Source: CAYLSV01 sp964386435
Lineage (GTDB): Bacteria; Planctomycetota; Phycisphaerae; Tepidisphaerales; Tepidisphaeraceae
Direction: 5' to 3'
NCBI GenBank assembly: GCA_964386435.1
Contig: CAYLSV010000084.1
Location: forward strand, 1-15,718
Length of the DNA: 15,718 nt
The notes under the pieces were generated by a model. The model did no database searches. It was not told where the DNA came from and saw only the letters and a program-made list of their open reading frames with translations. Of the stretch, positions 6,874-14,909 are shown piece by piece; position 1 is the stretch's first letter, and each line of letters starts with the position of its first letter. The translations under genes were made by a program, and so were the position numbers.

Positions 6874-6903
6874 TTGCGAGCCTTGGCAGGTGCGCGCTAC
6901 ATT
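6874..6903 (+). promoter_or_regulatory. possible dnaA promoter
   Basis: TTGCGA (6874-6879), an 18-bp spacer and TACATT (6898-6903) each match the sigma-70 consensus at four of six positions. The site lies about 620 bp before the chosen dnaA start, so the leader would be long and would contain the alternative pairing segments at 7002-7132. Other promoters closer to the gene may exist. Confidence 0.2.
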
Positions 6904-7001
6904 TGGCCCCACATCAAGGATGAGAAGTGTCACCGCCCGTGTTTCGGTTCGGTTCCTCGGGCGGACAGGTGACACGCCAATCGCATCGGCCAAAACCTCC
7001 C

Positions 7002-7134
7002 CGGGTTGCCGCGTACCCCGCAAGAGTGCGCAGCAGGCAACCCGTCGGGCGGTGGCAGCTCATGAGGCGATTCCGCGATGCGGGCCATGACGGCCCGCGG
7101 CGGTCGGAGGCGTGACGTCTGAGCGGGTTGCCGC
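7002..7134 (+). promoter_or_regulatory. alternative hairpins in dnaA leader
   Basis: CGGGTTGCCGC occurs twice (7002-7012 and 7124-7134). The complementary GGCAACCCG lies between them at 7036-7044 and can pair with only one copy at a time. A stable hairpin (7080-7098, 7-bp GC stem, ATGAC loop) sits between. Mutually exclusive pairing is the layout of attenuators and some leader switches, but with GC-rich 9-mers it may also be chance. Confidence 0.25.
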
Positions 7135-7520
7135 TGGGCACTTCCAAAGGATTTCTCGCAACGGAGTTGTGATCCGGCACGATGCCACCCGCCAACGACG
7201 GCGGCGGACGTCCCTTTGGGATGCTCGCCATCGGCGGCGGGACCTGCCACCCGGTCGGCCGCGGAGAGAGCGCGGCGGCCCGGCGTGACGACAAGCTTCA
7301 CCGACCCTCGGCTTCCGGTCTCCCGGCGGCGATGGTCGTGAGCTTGCCGCAACGACGGGCGACGACCGGTGCGGCGGGACCAGAGACGGCCCGGTTGGGT
7401 GGACCAACCGCCGGGCCTTCTGCCCCAGGACGCACTGCATTGACCCTCGCCCCCACCGCCCCGCTTCCCACCCGTGACGCCGACCTTGATCATGATGAAC
7501 AACCTTTGCTGACCCTGGAG

Positions 7521-9005
7521 ATGGTCCGCGACCCCGGCGGCCATGCCGCCATCGCCGATGCCCCGTCGCCGGGCGAGCAGATGAAAGAACTCGCCGGCGC
7601 CATCGAGCGCCGGGTCGGCCGGCAGCGGTTCGACGTCTGGTTCCAAAAAAGCACCCGCCTCGACCTTCGCGGCGATCGTTTGGAGATCGCCGTCGCCAAC
7701 GATTTCATCGGCGAGTGGATCGGCCGGCACTTCACGCAGCCGATCCAGGAGGCGGCCAGCGAGGTGCTGGGCTGCTCGCTGCCGCTGAAGTTCCGGGTGA
7801 CGCCGGACCTTTTCGAGGCCACGCCCGTCGCCCCGCCGACGAACATGCGCAGCGGCCCGAGCGAGGTGAAGGCCCGAGCCGTGCCGGCCGTCGACATCAG
7901 CGCCCCGCGGACGGCGAACCAAGGCTTCGACGCCCCGTTGACCCGCCGGCCGCGGCTGCGGCACGATTTGTCGAGCTACGTCGTCGGCAGCGGCAACCAG
8001 ATGGCCTACCAGTGTGCCGCCCACGTCGCCGAGTTCCCCGGCAGCGAGTACAACCCGCTGTTCATCCACGGCAACGTCGGCCTCGGAAAAACGCACCTGC
8101 TTCAGGGGCTGTGCAAGGAGTACGCCCGCCGCCACCCGACCGGGCGGTGGATCTACCTGACCGGCGAGCAGTTCACAAACGAGTTTTTGATGGCGTTGCG
8201 GTCCAACCGCCTCGACGGCTTCCGCCGGCGGATGCGGGATCTTGATCTGCTCGTCATCGATGACGTCCACTTCCTGGGCGGCAAGCGGGCGACGCAGGAG
8301 GAGTTCTTGCACACCTTCAACGCCATCGAGGCCGTCGGCAAGCAGGTGGTGCTGGCCAGCGACAACCACCCGAAGCTGATCGAGAGCTTCGGCGAGAGTT
8401 TGGTCAGCCGGTTCGTCAGCGGCATGGTCGTCCGTGTCGACCCGCCGACGCTGGCCAACCGCAAGGAACTGGCGACGGTGATCAGCCAGCGGAGCAACAT
8501 CAAGCTGTCGCAGGAGGTCATCGACTGGGTGGCGGCCCGCGTGACGCAAAACGTCCGTGAGCTGGAGGGGGCCATCACCCGCATCCGCGCCAACGTCGAG
8601 CTGACCGGTCGCGAGCCGAATGTGGAGTTGGCGCGGGAGTGCTTGCTCGATCTGGACCGGGCCCACGCCGCGCCGATTCAGCCGGAGATGATCATGGACA
8701 CGATCTGCGAATTCTTCGCCCTGGAGCGCAAGGACCTGATGAGCGGCCGCCGGCAGCGGACGGTGAGCCTGGCCCGCAGCGTGGCGATGTATCTGATCCG
8801 CAAAACCAGCAAGCTCAGCTTCCCCGAGATCGCCAACCGTTTGGGCAAGCGGAACCACAGCACCGTCATCAGCGCCTGCCGCCGCGTCGAGAAGGCGCTG
8901 CAGCGGGACGAGATGGTCACCTGGACCAGCAGCGTCGGCGAGCGGGAGGAAAAGGCGCAGGATTTGGTGAATCGCCTTGAGGAACAGGCGCGTGCAAACC
9001 GTTGA
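7521..9005 (+). CDS. dnaA: chromosomal replication initiator DnaA
   Basis: A 494-aa protein from the ATG at 7521. Domain I is at about 20-95 (ELAGAIERRVGRQRFDVWFQ), followed by a short linker (95-145). The AAA+ domain has Walker A GNVGLGKT (184-191), Walker B LLVIDDVH (243-250), sensor 1 VVLASDNHP (276-284), box VII with arginine-finger candidate R297 (SRFVSGMV), and sensor 2 NVRELEGAITRI (344-355). The domain IV signature is at 430-457 (SFPEIANRLGKRNHSTVISA). The base-contacting DHT of E. coli (D433-H434-T435) is N445-H446-S447 here. The start is uncertain: the frame is open from 7182, ATG 7521 has GGAG directly abutting it, and ATG 7581 would still keep domain I. It is followed by dnaG rather than the common dnaN. 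Confidence 0.95.
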   Translation: MVRDPGGHAAIADAPSPGEQMKELAGAIERRVGRQRFDVWFQKSTRLDLRGDRLEIAVANDFIGEWIGRHFTQPIQEAASEVLGCSLPLKFRVTPDLFEATPVAPPTNMRSGPSEVKARAVPAVDISAPRTANQGFDAPLTRRPRLRHDLSSYVVGSGNQMAYQCAAHVAEFPGSEYNPLFIHGNVGLGKTHLLQGLCKEYARRHPTGRWIYLTGEQFTNEFLMALRSNRLDGFRRRMRDLDLLVIDDVHFLGGKRATQEEFLHTFNAIEAVGKQVVLASDNHPKLIESFGESLVSRFVSGMVVRVDPPTLANRKELATVISQRSNIKLSQEVIDWVAARVTQNVRELEGAITRIRANVELTGREPNVELARECLLDLDRAHAAPIQPEMIMDTICEFFALERKDLMSGRRQRTVSLARSVAMYLIRKTSKLSFPEIANRLGKRNHSTVISACRRVEKALQRDEMVTWTSSVGEREEKAQDLVNRLEEQARANR

Positions 9006-9014
9006 GGAAGTGTG

Positions 9015-9070
9015 GTAGCTGCGGTGCAACGCACCGCAGTTCGGACTGCGGTGCGTTGCACCGCAACTAC
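9015..9070. repeat. pair of inverted REP-like elements 4 and 5 forming one long hairpin (dnaA-dnaG gap)
   Basis: Element 4 (9015-9040, plus) is head GTAGC, stem TGCGGTGC, loop AAC, stem GCACCGCA, GT. Element 5 (9070 to 9045, minus) is identical except GTAGT in the head. They are joined tail to tail by TCGG, so the 56 bp are a 26-bp inverted repeat with one mismatch, and each arm is itself a hairpin. It starts 9 bp after the dnaA stop and ends 49 bp before the dnaG ATG. It could attenuate or terminate dnaA transcripts or protect the 3' end. No T-tract follows. Confidence 0.8.
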
Positions 9071-9119
9071 CCTCCAACGTCCACGCGTTTTGTGGTGAAG
9101 AATAGCAACGACCCGCCTC

Positions 9120-10979
9120 ATGCAACCCGACGGCAAACAACTTGTGCTCGACGGCGTCGACATCGCCGACGTGGTCGGGCGGAGCGTGAAGCTCAAGCCG
9201 CGCGGGCGGGAGATGGTCGGGTTGTGCCCGTTCCACGACGAGAAGACGCCCAGCTTCTACGTCATCCCGCACAAGCGGATGTTCCACTGCTTCGGCTGCC
9301 GTGCCGGCGGCAACGTCATCGACTTCGTCATGCAGCGGGACCGTTTGGAGTTCGGCCCGGCACTGCGGCTGTTGGCCGAGCAGCACAACATCGAGCTGCC
9401 CAAGCTCGGCAAAGGCGACAACGGCAGAAGCGACCGGCGGCAGCAGCTGTATGACGCCTGCGCCGCCGCGGCCGGGTGGTTCCAGAAGCAGCTCCGATCC
9501 GACGACGGGCAAGCGGCCCGCGAGTACCTCAAGGGCCGCGGCTTCACCGGCGAAATCGCCCGCGACTTCGGCCTCGGCTTCGCCCCCGATTCCTTCGACG
9601 CCTTCCAGACCGACGCCGCGCTCAAGAAGTTCCCGATTGACGTGCTCGTCGAGGCCGACCTCGTGAAGCCCAACGACCGCGGCGGATTTTTCGCCAGCTT
9701 CCGCGACCGGGTCATGTTCCCGATCCGCGACGAGCAAGGCCGCACCATCGCCTTCGGCGGCCGCGTGTTGCCCGGCGGCAAACACCCGGCGAAGTACCTG
9801 AACTCGAAGGAAACGCCGCTGTTCCACAAAAGCCGCGTCGCCTTCGGCCTCGACCGGGCCAAGGACGCGATCCTCAAAGCCAAAACCGTGGTCGTCGTCG
9901 AGGGCTACACCGACGTCGTCAAGTGCCACCAGCACGGGGCCCAGAACGTCGTCAGTGTCCTCGGCACGGCGTTGACGGCGGAGCACGTGAAGCTGCTCGG
10001 GCGGTTCGCCGACAAGGTCGTGCTGCTGTTCGACGCCGACGCCGCCGGGGCCGGGGCGGCACAGCGGTCGGTGGAGTTGTTTTTGACGCAGGACATCGAG
10101 ATCGCCATCGCCACCCTGCCGCCGGGGCAGGACCCGGACGAGTTCGTCACCGAGCACGGTGCCGACGGCTTCGCCTCCCTTGCCGACGCCGCCGAAAACC
10201 CGCTCGATTACCACTGGCACAAGGTCGCCCGCGGCGGCGGCAGCGTCACCGACCGACAGACGGCGGTCGAAAAGTACCTCGAGCTCCTGGTCCGCGCCAG
10301 CCTCGGCCGCAGCGTCAAGCCCGAGCGGCTGCAGAACGTGCTCGCCCAGGTCGCGTACCACACGAAAATCGACCTCGCCGACCTGCGGCCAAGATTGCGA
10401 CAGATCGCCGTCGAGCTCAAGCGCGAGCAGGGCCACCGTCCGGCCGAGCCGGACCAGCCGGTTGCCGAACCCGAGGCGTTTTTGCCGCCCCCGGCGAATC
10501 GGACGGCCGAGGAGCGGGCGCAGTGTGAGCTGCTGTCGCTGCTGCTGGAGGCCCCGGATCGTTGGTCGGCGGTGCAGGAAACGGTGGCCCCGGACAACTT
10601 CGGCCCCGACGCCGCGCCGCTGCGTAGAATTGCCGAAAGATACTGGGATCACCAACGGCACGAGGGCGAGCCGGAGCTGGCCGAGTGGGTGCCGACAATC
10701 GACGCCGACCTTCGGCCGCTGGTGATGACGCTGGTTCGGGAAGGGCTCAACCGAGGGCGACGGGGCAATGACGCGGACGAATCCGACGACCTGGACGCGC
10801 GGCTGCGGGGCAGCCTCGAGTTCTTCACCCGCCGCCGCGACCGCCAGCGGGAGCGGGAACTCATCGGCTCGGCCGGCCGTAGCACCCGCGAGGTCGACGA
10901 CCTTGACGCCGACGCCGCCCGGCTTCGGGCGTTGGCCGAGTCGGCGTCGAAGGAAGATTTGGCCCGCGGCCGGTTCTGA
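9120..10979 (+). CDS. dnaG: DNA primase DnaG
   Basis: A 619-aa protein that synthesises RNA primers at the replication fork. The N-terminal CHCC zinc ribbon has C36, H39, C57 and C60 (LCPFHDEKTPSF, then FHCFGCRAGG). The RNA polymerase core contains FRDRVMFPIRDEQGRTIAFG (194-213) and the AKYLNSKETPLF motif (224-235). The TOPRIM site has E261 in VVEGYTDVV and D305/D307 in LLFDADAAG, followed by LPPGQDPDEF (333-342). A proline-rich linker near 437-460 leads to the C-terminal helicase-interacting region, which is diverged, as usual. The final 100 residues are rich in Arg, Asp and Glu. The start ATG at 9120 matches the family N-terminus, although the Shine-Dalgarno is poor. It lies between dnaA and rpoD, with rpsU absent. 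Confidence 0.97.
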   Translation: MQPDGKQLVLDGVDIADVVGRSVKLKPRGREMVGLCPFHDEKTPSFYVIPHKRMFHCFGCRAGGNVIDFVMQRDRLEFGPALRLLAEQHNIELPKLGKGDNGRSDRRQQLYDACAAAAGWFQKQLRSDDGQAAREYLKGRGFTGEIARDFGLGFAPDSFDAFQTDAALKKFPIDVLVEADLVKPNDRGGFFASFRDRVMFPIRDEQGRTIAFGGRVLPGGKHPAKYLNSKETPLFHKSRVAFGLDRAKDAILKAKTVVVVEGYTDVVKCHQHGAQNVVSVLGTALTAEHVKLLGRFADKVVLLFDADAAGAGAAQRSVELFLTQDIEIAIATLPPGQDPDEFVTEHGADGFASLADAAENPLDYHWHKVARGGGSVTDRQTAVEKYLELLVRASLGRSVKPERLQNVLAQVAYHTKIDLADLRPRLRQIAVELKREQGHRPAEPDQPVAEPEAFLPPPANRTAEERAQCELLSLLLEAPDRWSAVQETVAPDNFGPDAAPLRRIAERYWDHQRHEGEPELAEWVPTIDADLRPLVMTLVREGLNRGRRGNDADESDDLDARLRGSLEFFTRRRDRQRERELIGSAGRSTREVDDLDADAARLRALAESASKEDLARGRF

Positions 10980-11123
10980 CCCGCCCGATTTCGCACTTGC
11001 CCCAGCCCAACCGTGAGGCACGTTGAAGGATGCCCGGCAGGATGCCGGTTGACAGTTCAAGCAGTACCCGGCCGCGGCGGCGTTGGATGCCCCGCCCCGA
11101 CCACCCCAAGCCATTTGGCCACC
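10980..11123 (+). promoter_or_regulatory. dnaG-rpoD spacer with nested inverted repeat
   Basis: This 144-bp gap contains a nested inverted repeat: TTGAA (11023-11027) with TTCAA (11056-11060) outside, and CCGGC (11034-11038) with GCCGG (11044-11048) inside. TTGACA at 11049-11054 resembles a -35 box, but no matching -10 was found at normal spacing. It may be a processing or pausing site within a dnaG-rpoD transcript. Confidence 0.25.
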
Positions 11124-13184
11124 ATGACCCACGGCGCACACCACAACGGCAAGACTCGCAAGACCAACGGCACCGCCAACGGCTCGCGCCGCCCCGGCCA
11201 GAACCCCGCCATCCCCACGCCCAGCGCCACCGCCGCCGAGACGGCCGGCCGGGGCATGAACGACTCCGAACGCCGCATTCACGAGGCCGGCAGCGCCACC
11301 AACGAGAGCGGCGACATCCTGCTCATCGGCTCCGGCAACGCCTCCGAGGCCGACCGCCGCGTCGGCCTCCTGCTCGACATGGCCGCCGAGCGGGGCTACC
11401 TCACGCTCAGCGAGGTGTGCACCAACCTGCCGGACGAAATGGTCAGCCCGGAGAAAATCGACCACCTGCTCGACGCCCTCGACGAGGTCGGGTTGCAACT
11501 GCTGGACGTTCGCGACGTCCGCCGATTTGAGAAGCACGCCAACGCAACCGTCGCCCCCGCCAGCCGCCTCGCCGCGGCCAAGCAGACGGCCGGCCTCCGC
11601 GCCCCGGAGATGCCCAGCATCGGCGGCACGAGCAACACCGTCGACCCCAACGCCCGCGCCAAAACCGCCAGCAGCAGCAACAACGACGACGCCGAGGATT
11701 ATGCCGATCGCATCCTCGAATCCTCCGCCCGCCCCGGCTCCGACGCCGAACTGAGCGATTTGCAAAAAGAACTCGCCGAGGCCGGCACCAAGCGGATAGA
11801 CGACCCGGTCCGCATGTACCTGACCCAGATGGGCGAGATCCCGCTGCTGACCCGCGAGCAGGAAATCGACCTCGCCAAGAAGATCGAGATCACCCGCAAG
11901 ATTTTCCGCAGCCGGGTGATGGAAAGCGATTACTGCATCAGCGGCGCGGTCGAAATTTTGCAGCAGGTCCACGACGGCAGCCTGCCGTTCGACCGGACGA
12001 TGAAGATCAGCACCGCCGACGACCAGGCCGACAAGCAGACGGTCGGGGCCCGCATCCCGCGGAATCTGGAGACGCTGCGGTCGATGATGCACCGCAACAT
12101 GGAGCTGTGGGAGCAGCTCCGCGACCTCCCTGAGTCGGCAACGAAGAAGCGCGAGGAGCTGCAAACCAAGCTCGCCCGCCGCCGCCGCCGGGCGGTGAAA
12201 CTTCTTGAAGAACTCACGCTCCGCACCAGCCGGGTCGCCCCGCTGATGAAGAAGCTCAGCAGCATTAGCACCAAAATGCTCGAGTTGGAGGAGCGGATCG
12301 ACCAGCTCGCCGAGGAGGACGACCCCGGCGAGGACATAGACGTGTGCCGGCAGGAGTTGGAGGGTTTGGAAGACCTCGTGATGGAGGACGCCGCCGATCT
12401 GCACGGCCGGGTGGTGCACATCCGCAAAATCTTCAACCGCTACGAGGAGGCCAAGCGGCACCTTTCCGGCGGCAACCTGCGGCTGGTCGTCAGCATCGCC
12501 AAAAAGTACCGCAATCGCGGCCTGTCGTTCCTCGACATCATCCAGGAAGGCAACACCGGCCTGATGCGGGCGGTCGACAAGTACGAGTACCGCCGCGGCT
12601 TCAAGTTCAGCACCTACGCCACCTGGTGGATCCGCCAGGCCATCACCCGCGCCATCGCCGATCACGCCCGGACGATTCGCATCCCGGTCCACATGATCGA
12701 GACGATGAGCCGCCTGCGGAACATCGAGAAGGTGCTGCTGCAACAGCTCGGCCGCAAGCCCACCGACGAGGAGGTCGCCAAGGAGGCCGAGATGACCCTG
12801 CCCGAAACCCGGCGGGTCCTGAAGATCAGCCGCCACCCGGTGAGCATCGACCGCCCGGTCGGCGAGACCGAGGACAGCAACTTCGGCGACTTCATCGAGG
12901 ACGAGCGGGCCGAAAGCCCGGTCGACTCCGCCGCCCAGGAGATGCTCAAGGACAAGATCGAGCAGGTCCTGAAAACCCTCACCTACCGCGAGCGCGAGAT
13001 CATCAAGCTCCGCTACGGCATCGGCGACGGCTACACCTACACCCTCGAAGAGGTCGGCCGCATCTTTAAGGTCACGCGAGAACGCGTCCGCCAGGTCGAG
13101 GCCAAGGCGATCCGCAAGCTCCAACACCCGGTCCGCGCCCGCAAGCTCGAAGGCTTCATGGCCGGCGCCTCCCGCGAGGAGTGA
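11124..13184 (+). CDS. rpoD: primary sigma factor RpoD (sigma-70)
   Basis: A 686-aa protein that directs RNA polymerase to housekeeping promoters. A low-complexity N-terminal extension (1-75) precedes region 1.1 (about 77-130, LLLDMAAERGYLTLSEVCTN). An acidic, Ser/Asn-rich linker (140-222) follows, then region 1.2 (225-258, DDPVRMYLTQMGEIPLLTRE) and a long charged non-conserved region (260-435). Region 2 (about 440-520) includes NLRLVVSIAKKYRNRGLSFL and the -10-binding YATWWIRQAITRAI. Region 3 is at about 520-590, and region 4 at about 610-675 with the helix-turn-helix TLEEVGRIFKVTRERVRQVE. The large region-1 insert and region 1.1 mark it as the essential group 1 factor. The frame is open from 11013, and ATG 11256 is a later possible start. 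The ATG at 11124 is preferred, with no strong Shine-Dalgarno. Confidence 0.95.
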   Translation: MTHGAHHNGKTRKTNGTANGSRRPGQNPAIPTPSATAAETAGRGMNDSERRIHEAGSATNESGDILLIGSGNASEADRRVGLLLDMAAERGYLTLSEVCTNLPDEMVSPEKIDHLLDALDEVGLQLLDVRDVRRFEKHANATVAPASRLAAAKQTAGLRAPEMPSIGGTSNTVDPNARAKTASSSNNDDAEDYADRILESSARPGSDAELSDLQKELAEAGTKRIDDPVRMYLTQMGEIPLLTREQEIDLAKKIEITRKIFRSRVMESDYCISGAVEILQQVHDGSLPFDRTMKISTADDQADKQTVGARIPRNLETLRSMMHRNMELWEQLRDLPESATKKREELQTKLARRRRRAVKLLEELTLRTSRVAPLMKKLSSISTKMLELEERIDQLAEEDDPGEDIDVCRQELEGLEDLVMEDAADLHGRVVHIRKIFNRYEEAKRHLSGGNLRLVVSIAKKYRNRGLSFLDIIQEGNTGLMRAVDKYEYRRGFKFSTYATWWIRQAITRAIADHARTIRIPVHMIETMSRLRNIEKVLLQQLGRKPTDEEVAKEAEMTLPETRRVLKISRHPVSIDRPVGETEDSNFGDFIEDERAESPVDSAAQEMLKDKIEQVLKTLTYREREIIKLRYGIGDGYTYTLEEVGRIFKVTRERVRQVEAKAIRKLQHPVRARKLEGFMAGASREE

Positions 13185-13189
13185 GCGGC

Positions 13190-13281
13190 AAGTGGGACGT
13201 GGTGAAGTGGGACTTGGTGAAGTGGGACGTGGCGAGTTGCTTCCGGAAAATCACCACGTCACACTTCATCACGTCGCACTT
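13190..13281. repeat. inverted 15-bp repeat array between rpoD and the lipid operon
   Basis: Three adjacent 15-mers run on the plus strand: AAGTGGGACGTGGTG (13190-13204), AAGTGGGACTTGGTG (13205-13219) and AAGTGGGACGTGGCG (13220-13234). After 17 bp, two inverted copies follow: CACCACGTCACACTT (13252-13266) and CATCACGTCGCACTT (13267-13281). TTGCTTCC occurs at 13237-13244 and again at 13280-13287. The array begins 5 bp after the rpoD stop and ends 6 bp before the next ATG, and it can fold into a long imperfect hairpin. Confidence 0.75.
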
Positions 13282-13287
13282 GCTTCC

Positions 13288-13920
13288 ATGCCGTATGCCG
13301 TCACCGATCGCCGCCCCATCGCCGCCCGGCGGGTCGGCGTGTTTAACCGCTTGGCAACTGCGCTTGCGGCGGCGGGGGTTTCTGCCAATGCCATCTCGAT
13401 CATCGGCATGCTCGCGGCCATCGCGGCTGGTTTGCTGCTGGCGTTCGTGCACGCCTGGTGGACGTACCTGCTCGTCGCCGCGTTCGTGCAGCTTCGGCTG
13501 TTGGCGAATTTGCTCGACGGCATGGTGGCCATCGCCGCGAACAGAGCGTCGGCGTTGGGCGAGTTGTTCAACGAGGTGCCGGACCGGGTGAGCGATTCGG
13601 CGGTGTTGATCGGCCTCGGCTTCGCCGCCGGGGCGTCGCCCATGCTCGGGGCGGTGGCCGCCGTGCTGGCGGTGATGACGGCCTACGTCCGAACCGTCGG
13701 CAAGGCGGCGGGGCTACCGAGCGACTTCCGCGGGCCGATGGCAAAGCAGCACCGGATGGCGGTGGTGACGGCGTGGGCAATCGTTGCCGCAATCGTGCCC
13801 AGCATATCTGTCGAGTGGCATCTGCCGCTCTGGGCGTTGGGCGTCATCGTCGTCGGCTCACTCCTCACCTGTCTGCGGCGGCTCGTCGGCATCGCGGGCC
13901 AACTGCGGGGGGCGACGTGA
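13288..13920 (+). CDS. CDP-alcohol phosphatidyltransferase family protein (YnbA-like)
   Basis: A 210-aa membrane protein with about six hydrophobic segments. The family transfers a phosphatidyl group from CDP-diacylglycerol to an alcohol. The consensus DxxDGxxARx8GxxxDxxxD appears here as N74-x2-D77-G78-x2-A81-I82-x8-G91-x3-N95-x3-D99 (LLDGMVAIAANRASALG, then ELFNEVPDRVSD). The first and third Asp are therefore Asn and the Arg is Ile. From memory, E. coli YnbA shares the two Asn (NALDG and LNETGDVISD), so this is probably a subfamily feature rather than decay, though it keeps Arg. I chose ATG 13288 because the upstream open frame translates the repeat array. The TGA overlaps the next start as GTGA. 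Substrate unknown. Confidence 0.85.
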   Translation: MPYAVTDRRPIAARRVGVFNRLATALAAAGVSANAISIIGMLAAIAAGLLLAFVHAWWTYLLVAAFVQLRLLANLLDGMVAIAANRASALGELFNEVPDRVSDSAVLIGLGFAAGASPMLGAVAAVLAVMTAYVRTVGKAAGLPSDFRGPMAKQHRMAVVTAWAIVAAIVPSISVEWHLPLWALGVIVVGSLLTCLRRLVGIAGQLRGAT

Positions 13921-14909
13921 CACCCGCCGATGCCACGCGGTTGTTCGACCCCCGGCTCACGCTGCAGCAGCCGGGGGCGCTGTGGCTGCTGGGCCTCGTC
14001 GCAGGCCTGCTGACAATCGCGCCGCTGATCTTTCTCATTTCCCCGAACAACCTGCGGCCCGAGCTCTGGCGGCGGTGGGCGACGTGGTTGGTCATCGCCC
14101 TGGCCGCCGCACTGCCGATCACGCTCGGGGCGGCGGCGACGTGCCTCGCCCTGCTCGTGCTGGCGCTGGCGTGCTACCGCGAGTTCGGCCGGGCGACGGG
14201 TTTGTTCCGCCACCGCCTGACCTCGGTCGCCGTCGTCGTCGGCATCGTGCTGACATTCGCCGCGGCCGTGGACAACTACTACGCGCTGTTCGTCGCCCTC
14301 TTCCCGCTGAGCATCGCCCTCATCGCGCTCGCCGGCATCCTGCCCGACCGGCCGAACGGCTATTTGCAGCGGACCGCGCTGGGCGTGTTCGCCTACGCCC
14401 TGTTCGGCAGCGGCCTGGGGCATTTGGCGTTTTTCACCAACGAGCCGCACTACCGGGCGTTGCTGCTGTGGCTCGTCCTCGCCGTCGCGCTCAACGACGT
14501 CTTCGCCTTCACTGCCGGCAAGCTGCTCGGCCGCCGCCGGCTCGCCCCGAACACCTCGCCGAGCAAGACGTGGGGCGGCGCGCTGGGGGCCATCACTTTG
14601 ACGATGGTCATGAGCGGCGGCCTCGGGTGGTTCGTGTTCGACGGTCGCGTCTACGGCTGGTGGCCGCACGTGCTCGTGCTGGCACTCACGGTCGGCGTTC
14701 TCGGGCAGTTCGGCGACCTGCTGCTGTCGAGCATCAAGCGTGACCTCGGCCTCGAGGACTTCGGCCAGCTCCTGCCGGGGCACGGCGGGTTGCTGGACCG
14801 CATCGACTCGCTGATCCTCGTCACGCCGGCCGTGTTCCACTACGTCGGCTACCTGCAGGGCGTGGGCGACGGCGCAACCGAGCGGGTGTTCAGCGCGGGG
14901 TGGTTCTGA
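13917..14909 (+). CDS. phosphatidate cytidylyltransferase (CdsA-like)
   Basis: A 330-aa polytopic membrane protein expected to make CDP-diacylglycerol from phosphatidic acid and CTP. Many hydrophobic segments run from about residue 22 to 310. The conserved parts are NDVFAFTAGKLLGRR (193-207), SPSKTWGG (214-221) and the CdsA signature SSIKRDLGLEDFGQLLPGHG (271-290) continuing GLLDRID (291-297). In that signature the usual Lys before Asp is Glu (E280). The start is GTG at 13917, overlapping the previous stop by four bases, with a GGGGGG Shine-Dalgarno just upstream. The frame opens earlier but overlaps the preceding gene. The stop shares one base with the next ATG (TGATG). It resembles YnbB in context. 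Whether it is the cell's main CdsA cannot be told. Confidence 0.9.
   Translation: MTPADATRLFDPRLTLQQPGALWLLGLVAGLLTIAPLIFLISPNNLRPELWRRWATWLVIALAAALPITLGAAATCLALLVLALACYREFGRATGLFRHRLTSVAVVVGIVLTFAAAVDNYYALFVALFPLSIALIALAGILPDRPNGYLQRTALGVFAYALFGSGLGHLAFFTNEPHYRALLLWLVLAVALNDVFAFTAGKLLGRRRLAPNTSPSKTWGGALGAITLTMVMSGGLGWFVFDGRVYGWWPHVLVLALTVGVLGQFGDLLLSSIKRDLGLEDFGQLLPGHGGLLDRIDSLILVTPAVFHYVGYLQGVGDGATERVFSAGWF

Larger units (their letters stand above)
6602..7520. other. gene-free region upstream of dnaA, candidate leader or origin-proximal region
   Basis: No convincing gene was found on either strand in about 0.9 kb. It holds palindromes TTCGCGCGAA (6628-6637) and GCCGATCGGC (6652-6661), and one near-match to the DnaA box, TTTTCCACA (6686-6694). 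It also holds the inverted repeat TAACG/CGTTA (6826-6830 and 6837-6841) and a GC-rich hairpin GCGGGCC/GGCCCGC (7080-7098). A 9-bp segment GGCAACCCG (7036-7044) can pair with CGGGTTGCC at either 7002-7010 or 7124-7132. The dnaA frame is open from 7182, but its translation there is low-complexity and unlike DnaA domain I. No cluster of consensus DnaA boxes or AT-rich unwinding element was seen. Confidence 0.5.

Noticed and set aside
7182..7520. 113-residue N-terminal extension of DnaA
   Set aside because: The frame is open, but the translation is Gly/Pro/Ala-rich and unlike DnaA domain I. It is treated as leader, although a longer start cannot be fully excluded.
6930..13127. Minus-strand open frame of 2065 codons opposite dnaA, dnaG and rpoD
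   Set aside because: It is antisense to three certain genes, its translation is low-complexity (A, V, G, L, D rich) with no recognisable domain, and such stop-free antisense frames are expected where codons end in G or C.
13190..13281. CRISPR-like array
   Set aside because: Units are 15 bp, adjacent without spacers, and appear in both orientations. No cas gene is nearby.
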